Shown here piece by piece: positions 9,171 to 20,401 of a stretch of 64,000 nt of DNA (within the stretch, counting starts at the first letter, position 1; every line of letters starts with the position of its first letter). The stretch comes from Flaccisagitta enflata (Eukaryota; Chaetognatha; Sagittoidea; Aphragmophora). Below the pieces are notes generated by a model, which was given only the letters and a program-made list of their open reading frames with translations, did not search any database and was not told the origin of the DNA. A program made the position numbers and the translations under genes. The DNA lies in NCBI GenBank assembly GCA_965153355.1, contig OZ231127.1:74338001-74402000 (forward strand), read 5' to 3'.

Positions 9171-9850
9171 TGTTATCTTTACCTTAGTAACTTTGAATCT
9201 TATTATCTTACATCTAAAGAGGACGCATCTATTGGACATATCTTGGCCTTTTTTCCTGTAAATTTGATATCCAATACCTTTCTCGAGTGAACCGGGTTCG
9301 AATCCCAAATCTAAGGGAAAGAATCCCAGGCGCTGGGATATCCAAACGGAAGTTCGGAATTCTAGCACGGTAAAAACAAATGCCCGCGCAATCAACACGG
9401 TGTTTCTAATGACTAGCTATTTGCTAAAGCGCAATGACGGTGATCCTAGCTCTTCATTTGAGCACTTGCCTATCTCATTTCAATGCGGAATGAGAGAGAA
9501 ACCTTATCAAGTATGATAGATATGTACTTTATATTATGAATCTGTCTAACAAAAGAGACAATTTTCACAAGACAACAGTTGAAGGAGGAAACGAAAGAGG
9601 AAAGAGCGAAAAATACTAAATTTTATGCCGCAATCAGCACATGTTGCTTTCTTTTAGTATCATTGACAAATGTAAGGCATTTCCCGAGTTGAGCCATAAT
9701 TGTAAATGTGATCTCAAACTGTAGTTGTAGAATACTTGAAATGATATATGCAAACTATTAAGAATTTGATTTTTTTAAATAGGCGTTGGTTCTACACCAG
9801 ATATTTTCTTAAAGGATGAAATTTCACCAGGATAGTATCTACCTAATGTC
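9170..9850. other. no gene recognised
   Basis: Unique-looking sequence. A tRNA-like B-box (GGGTTCGAATCCC at 9294–9306) lacks a credible upstream tRNA body and could be a SINE remnant. Confidence 0.5.
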
Positions 9851-9852
9851 CA

Positions 9853-10206
9853 TTTTTAAGTGCGTCCTCGCACTTCTATAAGAGGTCATGTCCGTCGGTC
9901 GGTTGGTCGGTTGGTCGGTTGGTCGGTCGGTCGGTTGGTCGGTTGGTCGGTCACGAAAACGTTTGAAATGCGCAAAACGGCTGATTCTGACGTATTTCTT
10001 CATTCCTATCACCTTTCATGCCTCACCACATTCATTGTCATTCATTCATTCGTTCATTTATTCATTCATTCATTCTTTCATTCATTTATAAAAAACATTC
10101 ATTCATAAAAAACGTTCATTCATAAAAAACGTTCATTCATAAAAAAAGTTCATTCACAAATTCTTAATCAAGCGAGGCGCACTTATTGGCCTTCACTTGG
10201 CCTTGT
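9853..10206 (+). repeat. hairpin-ended interspersed repeat, AGTGCGTCC subtype
   Basis: Starts AAGTGCGTCCTCGCACTT (hairpin), then CTATAAGAGGTCATGTCCG with (GGTTGGTC)n, an (ATTC)n tract and a short CATTCATAAAAAACGTT tandem, and ends TTGGCCTTGTTT. Same layout as the copy at 44186–44516. Confidence 0.75.
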
Positions 10207-10530
10207 TTACGATAGTACTAGCAGTAAATACATAATGTAAAAGTTGATAATGATATACATAGCTATAACCACAGTATCTTGAGTGAAAGGAAAGAATTTA
10301 TAGAGTTGTTATGAGTTATCGAATCTTTTACTATGATACACAAGTAAATAGTTTGAGAAAAAAGGCAACCGTGAGTATTTTAGATAAAATCACTTTAACA
10401 ACAAAGAAATTTGATAGATCTAGAGATAGTAATGTAATGTGTATGCATTACTAAGGAAGCAGACTAGTTCCATTCCTAAGCAAGAGGAAAAAAGTAATTT
10501 GTAATTTGTAAATTTCTGTACCCACCACCC

Positions 10531-10891
10531 AACAAGGCCGGATACACGGCAATCCAGTCGCGGACGGTTGGGGAGGAGCAGTAATGCAACAAGGCCGGAT
10601 ACACGGCCAATACCAGTCGCGGACGGGTGGGCAGGGGCGGAAATGCGCGTTTTCACACTTTCCAACTCGATCACCACGGACCGACCAACCAACCAACCAA
10701 CCAACCGACGGACGGACGGACGGACGGACAAAGCCTCTTATAGAGTCGCTTGTCCGCGACTAAAAACCGCTCCGAATTCAAAAATGTGACGGACGGACGG
10801 ACGGACGGACGGACGGACGGACGGACGGACCGACCTACCGACCTACCGACCGACACGGCAAGGTGTAGAGTCGCGTGTCCGCGACTAAAAA
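10531..10891 (-). repeat. interspersed repeat, outer copy split by an inner copy
   Basis: Left part AACAAGGCCGGATACACGGC…GCAGTAATGC (10531–10587) and right part AAAAACCGCTCCGAATTC…GCGACTAAAAA (10762–10891) are contiguous in the uninterrupted relative at 46629–46778. They are separated here by another copy (10588–10761). The (GGAC)n core is expanded. Confidence 0.9.
10588..10761 (-). repeat. interspersed repeat, inner (nested) copy
   Basis: Complete copy: AACAAGGCCGGATACACGGC … CGGGTGGGCAGGGGCGG … CTTCCAACTCGATCACC-type middle … (ACCA)n(GGAC)n … AAGCCTCTTATAGAGTCGC … GCGACT. It is inserted in the outer copy at GTAATGC|AAAAACCGCTC with no bases duplicated outside the A-run. Best full-length representative, with 24464–24640 (opposite strand). 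Confidence 0.9.
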
Positions 10892-11364
10892 CAACCATCT
10901 TTCTTAGAACAGTGTTTTATCTATAAACCACCCTCATTGCATCCCTCGAACCATCCAACAACCCCTCAAGTTCAATAGTTTTAGGGATTTCATTACTCAT
11001 CTGAGAATAAAACAATGAATGTAGTAAACTGAAGAATACTTGATTGCAGTTTAAGTGAGTTAATCTCTACAAGACAAGTTAAAGTTAGAACTTGCATAGT
11101 CATGATGATTTGTCAAACAGCTAAAAGTTAATTCAACAAACAACACAAATGACAACAATGAGTAAATCCCCATTCTTCCAGTAGCAGAAGTGGCATTTGA
11201 AATAATGGTTATTGTAAACATGATTTTTTAAGAGACAGAAGTTAAAGAATGTAAACAAAACTTGTAAAGCTAGAAAAATATATGAATACCAAAGTCAATA
11301 ACAGAGTAAAAAGAACGAATACAACAAAACAATCTCAATCCTCACCAAAATCGTTCATCGTTTG
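10892..11364. other. probable FoxN 3' UTR/downstream region
   Basis: Lies downstream of the FoxN stop on the minus strand. No repeat ends, no coding potential and no clear poly(A) signal were recognised. Confidence 0.4.
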
Positions 11365-11600
11365 TTATAAAACAGAGAATTGCTTGTTGGTGGCACTGTT
11401 GTTTACATCGCTGCTCACATCGTTAATGCTGTTATTATTGTTGTTGTTATTCAATCCGGCGAGTGATAAAAGAGCATCTGCACCATCGACGATTGCCTTT
11501 TGTTCTTCTTCTAGTTCCTCTTTTGTCCGCAAAAAGTACCGCGGCGCCATTTGAGTCACGATAGTCGGATTGGAAGACTTCCTTTTGTTTCTTGGTTTTT
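11365..11600 (-). CDS. FoxN2/3-like forkhead protein, coding exon 4 (C-terminus)
   Basis: The acceptor is CTCAAACAG before 11600, with two bases completing the codon left by the phase-1 donor of exon 3. It encodes the last ~78 residues: a basic stretch (K-P-R-N-K-R-K-S), an acidic helix (T-K-E-E-L-E-E-E-Q-K) and V-D-G-A-D-A-L-L-S-L-A-G-L, then an asparagine run and stop. A terminal A-x-A-L-L-x-L-A-G motif fits what I recall of FoxN2/3 C-termini. The phase match and motif both support joining this exon to the forkhead exon. Confidence 0.8.
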
Positions 11601-11716
11601 CTGTTTGAGAGTAAAATGAAGTAAATGACAAGTTTTTTAACTGTATGATCGAAACCGAGGCTTACTAATAGGCAATGACAAAAGATGCACAATTCAAGAA
11701 ATCTCAACAAGAAATA

Positions 11717-11891
11717 CAGTGGAACCCCGCAATAACAGACCCCCTTTTAAAGGTCCCCATCAATAAAGGTTTAAATTCTTAAGTCCCAAATAATAGTTTT
11801 TAATGTGATTTCACCTCTCTTTAAAAATGAACCTAAGATAAAGGTGAAAAACCTTCAGTCCAAATGGGACTGATGAGGCGGGGTCCTACTG
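11717..11891. mobile_element. pogo/Tigger-like MITE
   Basis: Ends CAGTGGAACCCCGC… and …GCGGGGTCCTACTG flanked by TA (11715–11716, 11892–11893); 175 bp, no ORF. The end sequence CAGT.GAACCCC resembles pogo-group ends. Located in FoxN intron 3. Confidence 0.75.
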
Positions 11892-11974
11892 TACGTGAAT
11901 AAACGTGCGCGTTAACAAGATCTGAGCGCGCGTGCTTGCCCGCGTGTATCAAGCATAGTCACAGTACACTATTA

Positions 11975-12310
11975 CCGTATTTTTTCTAAAAAGCGCCCCG
12001 GGCGCTTTTGAAATTGAGATAAAACATGACTTTTTAAACCTGCAATTAGCGCCCTTTTTATAGTGTAGATAAACTATCATTCAGTCAATTTTTTTTATGA
12101 AAGGCTATCAAAATGCTACATTTGACTCAAAATAGATATTCCTTGCATATATCTGTTTGAAAGTCTTTGAAACTGGCTCATTGTATAGTTTTATATCACC
12201 ATTTTACACAATATTTCTGTTCAAATCTCCTCTGAAAAGTATACAGCTAAGAAAAAAAAGAGGGGGGGGCGCTTTTTTTTGGGGGGGGGCGCTTTTTAGA
12301 AAAAATACGG
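11975..12310. mobile_element. TA-flanked MITE with CCGTATTTTTTCTAAAAAGC ends
   Basis: Inverted repeats of ~23 bp at both ends, TA duplications (11973–11974, 12311–12312), 336 bp, with G-runs near the right end. Its right end lies only ~20 bp from the donor of FoxN exon 3, inside intron 3. Confidence 0.88.
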
Positions 12311-12337
12311 TATCTCATTCTTTCTTGTTCGACTTAC

Positions 12338-13992
12338 TTGTTTCTTGTTGTGTGGGCGTCGGAGGTGTTGTCATGTTGTTGACGTTGTATCTCGTGTTGT
12401 GTCTGTGTGGAAAGTTGAACCTCGTTGTCGTCTGCGTCTGATTGGAAGCTGGGGAATGCGATATAGGCGATGACGCAGGTGATGAAGACGATGACACCGG
12501 TAAAGGCCTTTTGTCGCGGCTCAGATGAGATTCCTCCTTCATTTCAACGCCTCCTTCCGGCTCATCATCCTCTACTGCATCAAATAAAATCAACCTCCTC
12601 TTTTTCCTCCACTTCATCGTCACATCGTCAATGCCATTATCACTTTCATCAATAACCGTCTCAGTTTCAGTCTTGGGCACAATTCGACGAGCTGTTCCTG
12701 ATTTCTGTAGGTCTAAATGGTGATCGATAATGGCCGAATTACGACCGGTGTCCTCTCCTCCTCTACCTGCTCCTCTTCCTCCACCTCTACCACCTCGCTT
12801 CCGTCTCTCCTGAATTTCACCAATTTGATCATTAGGAATGAGTTCTTTGCCGTATTCACCGTCACCCCTTCTAATTCCACCACGTCCTCTCCCACCAGCT
12901 CCTCGACCTCTTCCCCTGCCTCCTCCTCTGCCTCGTGTTTTCAAAGATTCCTTTACTCTCCGTTTCCCCTGCTCCTCCTCCCCCTCCCGCTCCCCTTTCT
13001 TTTCCTCACTCCGGTCCGTTTCACTGGCTTTTGTTTTTGCAGTTAGGCTGAGCGCTGCCGCAAGGTAAGGAGGCAGAGAAGGATGAGGAGTAGAGACTGG
13101 GTGAATAGGTGAATGAGGAAGAGAAGTGGGCGTCGTTATCTTTTCAACGCTTACTTCAATGAGTTCTTCTTTCTTTATTTCATTTGTCAGTTCACCATTC
13201 TTTTCACTTTTGCTCTTTCGTTTTCGTTTTATTGGAACGCCATCTGAAGAAGCAGAAGCGGCAACTGCGGCGGTAGGAACAGCCGCAGCGCCAGCAGACT
13301 CAGCATCAGCAGCAACAGCCGTAGACTTCCTGCCTGGTTTTCTTCCTCTTTTCTTTGCTGGTGTCTCATCCATACTTTTGGAAGTGTTGGCTGAAATTGC
13401 GGCACCAGCAGAAGAATTATTGTCGACATCTTGCAGCGGGTGGGCATCAACGACTGTCATGGAGCTGTAGCAGTGATCTTCAGAGGGATGTTCAACCGGG
13501 ATAGGAGGCTTTTTTCTTCGCTTCTTTTTGATAACATCGCCGCTCGTATTTGACCTTTTTGTGCCTTTGGTTGGTGTTGATGCTGCGGAAGCTGCTGCAG
13601 ACGCGGATGAATCTGTTGCTGTTTCTGCCGCTGATCCTCCTCCTACAGACTCTCGACCAAACCTTTCAGCTGAAGATGCTTTGAACATTGTCAACACTTT
13701 CGCCGCATCAATCTCCGAGTCTTCAAGCCCACGGAACATTTCATCGTTGCTGTCGATGCTGGTCGCCGATACATCCATTGCTGCAGCTGCTTCCGACGAG
13801 GTGCTCGAGGCCAAAATGGACGACGTTGTTGATGCTATAGATGGTGATGATGCAGATCCAGTTGCTTCTTGCAAGCGTTTGCTTAAGAAAGGAAACAGTT
13901 TTGGTGAAGGCTTGTTTGAATTTCTCTTCTTTTCAGCCAAAGAAGAGGATTCTTCCTGCTCTTCTTCCTCTGTTTTAGAAGGCGATGATGAC

Positions 13993-14068
<76 letters not shown>

Positions 14069-16618
14069 GCTGCTGTTGTTCAATTTCAACCTCTTTAGTT
14101 GTAACCTTCTCAATCTTCTTTTCCTTTCCATCGTCCAGCTTTGCCTCTTCCTCCTTCTCGCCTTCCACTGCCTCCTCTTCCTCCCCTTTTAACTCGACTG
14201 TTTCTACTTCTTCGACCTCCGCAATCGTCGGCACTTCCATATCGGCGCTTCTTCGCCGTGGACGACCATTTCCTGTCCCTTTCTCTTTTTCCTCCTCTTC
14301 ATCCTTTTCTCCATCTGGTGCCGATTCCCAAGATGGAGTCAAATAGACTCGATCAAACGCCGGCGTCGACGCTGACAATGACGCCGGTGACGCCGATGAG
14401 GATGACGTCACAACGCCAATTCCTTCAGTGGCCGGAAGCTGGAGTGAGGCTAAATGATCAAAGGAGTAATATGGAACTTTGCCCAGTGCGCGGACGAGAT
14501 TCGGTCGAAATTCGGGGTCCACACACCATTGAGACCCTTTGCCACTGCCAATACCGCTGCCACTACCACCGCCACTACCTCCACTAACACCACCACCTCC
14601 CTCTTTCTCCGTCTTTCTAAAGCATTTATTCAAAGACAAATTATGCCTGACTGAATTTTTCCAGCCCGTCGGGGCTTTGCGGAAAAAAGGGAAATGCTGT
14701 AGGATCCAGTTGTAAATGTCCTTGACGGCGAGCTGTTTGGCCGGATGCGCTTCAATGGCCATGAAGATCAAGCAGGAAAACGAGTAAGGAGGCTTCGAGT
14801 TGACGTGGACCATTGGATTGTACGGAATGTGAGGAGGATGTGGGAAGGTGCCGGGTGGATGTTTATTGTTGTTATTGTTGCCGGCAGCGTCATAGTTGTT
14901 GTTGTTAAAGCCATCGCGGATCGTCTTACTGCCAGGTGGGCCGAAGGGTTTGTTAAATCCGGCCAAGACGTTGGTGCCAGTTAACCAATTTAAAGATGTC
15001 AACTCCTCATCCTCGGGAGCACCTCTGTCAAGACGCAGTTGGGCGAAGCAGGAAGAGGACAGCATCCGGTTATTGGAGGAGGAAGAGGAAGAGGAAGAGG
15101 AAAAGGAAGATGAGGAAATGCCTGTTGAAGAAGTGGAGACGGAAGATGAGGAGAAGGCAGTTTGAGATGTTGGCGAGATGTTGTTATTGTTGTTGCTGTT
15201 GTTGTTGTTGTTGTTATTATTGATTGTAAGAGGTCGGCGAAGCAGAAGATCTCTGTCACGAATCAGTTCATTGACATCCACAGCCCGTTTCAGCATTCCT
15301 TCCGTGAAAGACTGCGCCGTTTTCAAAGAAGCAGACTTAAATCTTGACAGCAAATTATTTCTACTGTTATTGTCATAGTTTTTGTTGTTGCTGTTGGCCA
15401 GATTAGATCTCATATCCCCTCCACCGTCGCTCTCACTTAATCTATTGTTGCTGTCATTGATGTTGTTAGAGAAAGACTTTGAAGGAGAGGCCTCCATAGA
15501 CGTCCACACGACAGCAGTTTCGTCATCAATGTCTTCTATATCGTCGTCATCATCATCATCATCATCATTATCGTCAAAAGTGTCTTTCGTCACATCCTTC
15601 ATATCAGCCGCCATCTGGCGAATGATCGCCAAATCAGGTTCTTCCTCTTCCTCCTGTTCCTCCTCTTCATCTTTTTCATCTCCCTCAAGTTCATCTTTGT
15701 TCTGCTGTTGCTGTTGTGATTGCTGTGAATCTGGTGACGTCAGCAGCAGTTGACTTGCCTGCAATCGACGTTGATTTTGCTGCAAATGAGTTTGCTGCAA
15801 CTGCTGAAGATGATGAGAGTGCACAACTTTCGATGGCGGCAAGGTTACCACTGTTTGACCGTTGAAAGTGACAGAAGAAAGCGGTGTTGTTACCACTGTT
15901 GTACTGTTTGAAGTGACAGAAGGTAATGATTGCGTCACCTCTGGGGGAAAATTGGATGTGATGGGCGGCGGCAATGACGAAGATGTTACAAAAGCTTTCT
16001 TGGGAGTGGCGGATTTGGTTACCTCACTGGTGACGAGAGCCTTCTTGGGAGTGACGGATGAGGAGTCATTGACGGTGACAGGGGGCGTTTTGGGAGTGAC
16101 AGAAGGCGTCATGATAACGGAAGAGGAAGTGATCTTATGAGTGACAGATGGTACAGACGTAGAAGGTAGGGTAACTATTCTTGGAGTGACGGATGATGCC
16201 ACAGTAGAATTGGTCTTGGGTGTTATAGACTGCGGCACTTCTGGCACGGTAATGGTTCTTGCGTGCGATGCTCCTGGTATGGTTACTGTTCTTGCATGTG
16301 ACACTCCTGACTCAGCAATTGTTGGTGCGAAACCAGTTGGCGTTGAGGATGCTGTATCAGTGGTTGTTTTTGCTTGGATCAATTGATTTACCGTGGAAGT
16401 TGAAATAGTCACGGCCTTTGTTGAAGAAGGCATTAAGATGCTGTAGCTGTTAGAGGCTTTTGTTGTCATTACTTCAATCGGTAAATCAGTAGGGAGCACT
16501 TGTGGAGGTGAAATATCCAAGGGCGGCAACTGAAGATGTTTTGGAAGTTGGATGGGTCCATTCAACCAGTCAGTATTTGGCTTGGAAGAAGGAGGTGACA
16601 GAGACGAAGAGGACGAAC
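12338..16618 (-). CDS. FoxN2/3-like forkhead transcription factor, coding exon 3
   Basis: This 4.3-kb exon encodes residues ~420–1846 of a predicted 1,924-residue protein. The acceptor is CTCCCGTAG before 16618 (phase 1) and the donor ACAA|GTAAGT at 12337 (phase 1); read through, it would stop at 12315. In order: a long Ser/Thr/Val/Pro region; acidic patches; the FoxN-type motif E-L-T-S-L-N-W-L (~956); the forkhead DNA-binding domain (~1028–1134) with K-P-P-Y-S-F-S-C-L-I-F-M-A-I-E, G-W-K-N-S-V-R-H-N-L-S-L-N-K-C and W-C-V-D-P-E; 29 glutamines (~1267–1295); an AT-hook-like K-R-G-R-K-P (~1508); and RG-rich stretches (~1640–1705). The K-D-I-Y-N-W-I-L and W-C-V-D-P-E signatures point to FoxN2/3 rather than other Fox classes. 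A Gly/Ser insertion of ~20 residues lies before the W-C-V-D-P strand. The length is about four times that of vertebrate FOXN2/3. Nuclear regulator of transcription by family. Confidence 0.93.
13992..14078 (-). repeat. (CAA/CAG)29 polyglutamine tract in FoxN
   Basis: 29 consecutive Gln codons, nearly all CAA with a few CAG near the 5' end. The pure triplet run should be length-polymorphic. Confidence 0.95.
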
Positions 16619-17024
16619 CTACGGGAGAAGGGAGTAGGATGAAGATTAATCAGAAGGCTTAAAAAAAAAACTAACAAATCATTTGTCATCTCTGTCTGCC
16701 AGAACCTGGAATGAGTTGGGGTAGAATGATCGTCTCTAACGCTAAGTCTAATAGTTTTTGGGTCTTGTGGTGAATATACAAATCCAAGAGAAACTATGTC
16801 AATATTGGAGCCCTTTTTTCAAAATATGTACAATTAAGTTTGAATCTTAACATTTCTCATCTTAAGATGTGTTTCTTTAGCATTATTTGATGGCAGATTC
16901 TTATTTAGTGGCTATTTTATAAAACTGATCGATCAAATACTTTCATTTTCAAAATTTTGTTCGTTTTTGGGTTCTTTTTTTTTCTGCGAAGCGATAAAAA
17001 TATGTACATCACAACACAATGATA

Positions 17025-17268
17025 AACAAGGCCGGATACACGTCCAATAAGCAGTCGCTGGCAGGTGGGCAGGGGCAGGTCACTGAGGGGCAGGGGCAGT
17101 CAGTGGGCAGGGGCTGTATTTTAGGTGGGCAGGGGCTGTTATGCTCAAAAATCACAAATATGGTCAATTTCGCGGTATCCTAAATTTCGCGTTACGGACA
17201 CTCAGACAGACAGACAGACAGACCAAGGGACACACCCTCTTATAGTCGCTTAGCCAGCGACTAAAAAA
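17025..17268 (-). repeat. hairpin-ended interspersed repeat
   Basis: AACAAGGCCGGATACACGTCC … GGCAGGTGGGCAGGGGC (the GGGCAGGGGC part repeated three times) … (AGAC)n … TCTTATAGTCGCTTAGCCAGCGACTAAAAAA. Confidence 0.85.
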
Positions 17269-17295
17269 TCAACTTTTTCTTCCTTATTAAAAGTA

Positions 17296-18562
17296 CAGTA
17301 GATCTCGTCTAGACTTGAGATGACGGGGGCAAGTATGAAAGGAAGAGAAAAAAGTTATAAGACTGTTATTTGAAATATAGATTAAAAAGATTTTAATGTA
17401 TTCTTGCTAAAATATCATTTCATTGATAGATCATTTGAAGGAATATTGCTTAAAATCATATTTGCTACAACTTTCCCATATGACGCACTGAAAATTACCA
17501 TAGAATTTGCTACCCGAGCTAGATAAGTCATGAAATTTATAAAATGAAATTTAATGAAAATTTTTGTTTTAATATTTTCAATAAAATTACCAACAACCAT
17601 ATTTTGCATGAATTGACTTGCATATGCCAGTTTTAAATTTCAATCCTTTATTTTACAGCTGAAAAAATATGCCAAATTCAACAAAAAACTCATTTTGTCA
17701 AGGGACCATGGCTCATTGAAAATTTTAAATTTGCATAGAAAATCAAAATATCAAGAAAACAAAAATATAGCGCGATTCCTAAAAGATCAACTGAGGGCGC
17801 TATGTTCTTATTTTAATGATATTTGGATTTTTATGCAAATTTAAAATTTTCATTGAGCAGTTACCGAAAAGATTGTCACTATTTTATTCACTTTTTAGTC
17901 TCATCAGAATTGAATATTTTTCAATCTTTTTGCATTTTTGTCCTTTGACGGTGACAGATGAGTTTCCTCATGTAATTTTACAATTTGAAGTACAAAGAAA
18001 TAAACACAAGCATTGACCTAAGCAAAAATAGTAACATGAACGGTAACTTAGTTCTCTTGGTAAATTCCTCTTACTTAACTTTCAGTGCGTCATATGTTCT
18101 ACAAGAATATTGCTTAATTAATTGCTGCTGTAAAGCGTATCCATGTGTTGCAACTAGGGATGTGGGAGCGATTGACTGCTTCCGTTTTGGTGGATGGGAT
18201 AGCTACTAGTTTTTGAAGTATAAAATAGAAACGGAAACTGAAGCAGTAAAAAAATTGATTGCTTCCACATCCCTAGTAGCAACCCTGTAACGCTCCTTAG
18301 CAACCGCTAAACATGCAATATTCTTACAGAACATAATGTGGAAAAGTTGTGGCAAATTTGATTTTGAATAATGTTCCCTCAAAAAATCGCTCAAAATATT
18401 GATATTTTGGGAAGAATACATGAAATTCTGTTTCTATGACAACCAGCTAAACGGACTAAAGCATCCTCTTATCAATCTATTATCTAAATTTCTCTCCCCT
18501 GGTTTGATTTGTCTTTCTACAATGCTTACCCCTGTCATCTCAAGTTTAGACGAGATCTACTG
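17296..18562. mobile_element. 1.27-kb Tc1/mariner-like non-coding element
   Basis: Inverted ends of ~40 bp (CAGTAGATCTCGTCTARACT…) flanked by TA (17294–17295, 18563–18564). Internal nested inverted arms occur (e.g. GAAAATTTTAAATTTGCAT near 17720 against ATGCAAATTTAAAATTTTC near 17835; CATATGACGCACTGAAA near 17480 against its complement near 18085). No transposase frame is left, only short ORFs. It hosts a later hAT MITE. Confidence 0.85.
18155..18275. mobile_element. hAT-type MITE nested in the 17.3–18.6 kb element
   Basis: TAGGGATGTGGGAGCG … GCTTCCACATCCCTA, 121 bp, with 8-bp duplications GTTGCAAC / GTAGCAAC (one mismatch). Same family as 6491–6626. Confidence 0.88.
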
Positions 18563-18867
18563 TATATATTGTGACATATCAAACAAATCGCAAGACACAT
18601 AATATTCAAATCTGCGGTCAAAGATACAGAATAAAACTAAATTAGCACTATTTCTGTTTATTTTTTTAAAAGTGCCCTGAGACTAATGTAATTTTCCTTG
18701 AAATGTTACATCCTGCTGTAAAATCCGCCTTAAACAGATAGAATCTATCAATCACTAATTTCACCCGTTTTTGTAGGGTTTGATTGGACTTACTTTTAAA
18801 TTGATGCAGCATAATTTGATACATCATGATGAAGCAGATAGAAAATGGGGCACTTATGAGGACACTC

Positions 18868-19112
18868 CAACTTGCTCTGTCTGTCGGTCTTCTTTTATTG
18901 CTTTTAGTGATTTTAGGTCAGTTTTAGTCAGTATAAGTCATTCTAAGTCAATCTAAGTCAATCTAGGTCATTTTAAGTCAACATTTAAGTCATTTTACAT
19001 CATTTTACGTCCTTTTCAGTCCTATCAAGTCGTCTTGGGTCTTAGAGCCAATTTAAGTCATCCTAAGTTATTCATGTCCCGCACGTGACTTACAGGTGTT
19101 GGCCTTGTTTTT
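18868..19112 (+). repeat. interspersed repeat, AAGTCATTCT-decamer subtype
   Basis: Carries a degenerate decamer array (AAGTCATTCT/AAGTCAATCT) and ends CGCACGTGACTTACAGGTGTTGGCCTTGTTT. Same subtype as 21384–21586 and 50803–51160. The 5' border is uncertain. Its end overlaps the possible longer form of FoxN exon 2. Confidence 0.75.
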
Positions 19113-19132
19113 CCATATTATACGATTCCTAC

Positions 19133-20334
19133 CTAATGAGACTCCGGAGTCAGATAACGAAAGGAGATTCGATTCGGTGCCGCTGTTGCAACTCTTCCAC
19201 GATGATGATGAAGACTCCAGATTAGCTGCTGACAACTTTAAACTCTTTGACAACACTATAGAATCCATTGACCCATGATTTGCTCCACCCTTGTTGCTCT
19301 CACGACCTTCCGCAACCACACAATTTGAAGCTTTTGGAGCGATTAGTTTCGGCGTCTGAACAATAGGGGCAACGACCTGTTGAGCGTTGGTGAAAGTCGC
19401 TTTTCCATCAGTTGCTGCATTTTTGATGACTGTAGAAACCCTTTGGACGACGGGAGACTTAACATGTGATGTTACTTGAACGGCAGTTGGTTTTTGAGTG
19501 GGTAGAGATGACATTGTCGTTGATGACGTCGATAAAGATGACGTGGTCAAAGACAACATTGGTGATGATGACGAAGACGACACTGATGATGACAACAAAG
19601 ATGACATTGATGTTGAAGTCGTCAATGATGCATCAGTCGAAGTCTGAGCAATTTGTACGAATTGCGGTAAATGAATGTTGTCCTCTGACAGCTGCAGCAT
19701 TTCCTGCGACATCTTCTCATCGACTGACGCCAATTTCAACGCTGAAATCTGTATAGGCGCCGCCAGTACACCGCCAACGAGTCCGCCACTACCACCAGCC
19801 CCACCACCACCACCGCCGCCGCCGGCGTTTTGTAACAACAGCGGCAATGGATTAAACGTCGACAACTGAGGCGCCGTCAGAAAAACACTTTGAGAAGACG
19901 CCGCCTGCGGAGTTGATTCATTTGTAACGTAAGTGAGTCCGGAGGTTGAAAGAACGCCGCCATCCACGATTTGAGACGAAATAAAGGAAGAAGCGCCGGT
20001 ATTGAGAGACGACGCCGTTAAAACTGGCGCCGCTCCAGATAACGCATCCGAAGAATCCCCGGGAGCCAAGATGAAAGGCGCCATAGGATAAATTTGATTG
20101 GAGGAAATGATAGCGCCAGATTGGGTAGTCACGGTTGAGGCGAAGCCGGATGAAAAAGTATCGGATGGGAGAGAGTCGGCTGGTACGACGCCCGGTTGAA
20201 GGACGCCCGGTTGAAGGACGCCCTGTTGAAGGACGCCGGTCGTTACGAGTCCGGACGCCGCCAAATCTTCGTAAGAGACGTAATTTAAAAGGTTGTTGGC
20301 GCCATAGTGAGTCTCGTCCTCAGGAGGAACTTCG
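19133..20334 (-). CDS. FoxN2/3-like protein, coding exon 2
   Basis: The acceptor is TTTTTTTTTTACAG before 20334 (phase 2) and the donor ATTAG|GTAGGA at 19132 (phase 1), both compatible with exons 1 and 3. It encodes ~400 residues of low complexity: E-V-P-P-E-D-E-T-H-Y-G near the start, V-S-Y-E-D-L-A, V-L-Q-P-G-V repeats, a Gly-rich stretch, and Ser/Thr-rich segments typical of an activation or regulatory region. A second phase-compatible donor, CCT|GTAAGT, lies 39 nt downstream (exon end 19094), within an interspersed repeat. The frame stays open to 19068 if neither is used. Confidence 0.8.
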
Positions 20335-20401
20335 CTGTAAAAAAAAAGTTGAGAAAAGATTGACTTTTTCTACAGCATTTCAATTCAATTTATCATGTGA
20401 C

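Larger units (their letters stand above)
16619..19132 (-). other. FoxN intron 2
   Basis: Intron between exons 2 and 3 in the main splice model. It contains an interspersed repeat (17025–17268), a 1.27-kb TA-flanked element (17296–18562) with a hAT MITE nested inside (18155–18275), and a second repeat type ending at 19112. Confidence 0.75.

Noticed and set aside
9293-9306. Possible tRNA gene (B-box GGGTTCGAATCCC)
   Set aside because: No A-box, anticodon arm or acceptor stem in the preceding 70 bp.
13528-14346. 272-codon plus-strand ORF opposite the FoxN exon
   Set aside because: Antisense shadow of the polyQ and Ser/Ala-rich coding strand; the forkhead frame is clearly the real one.
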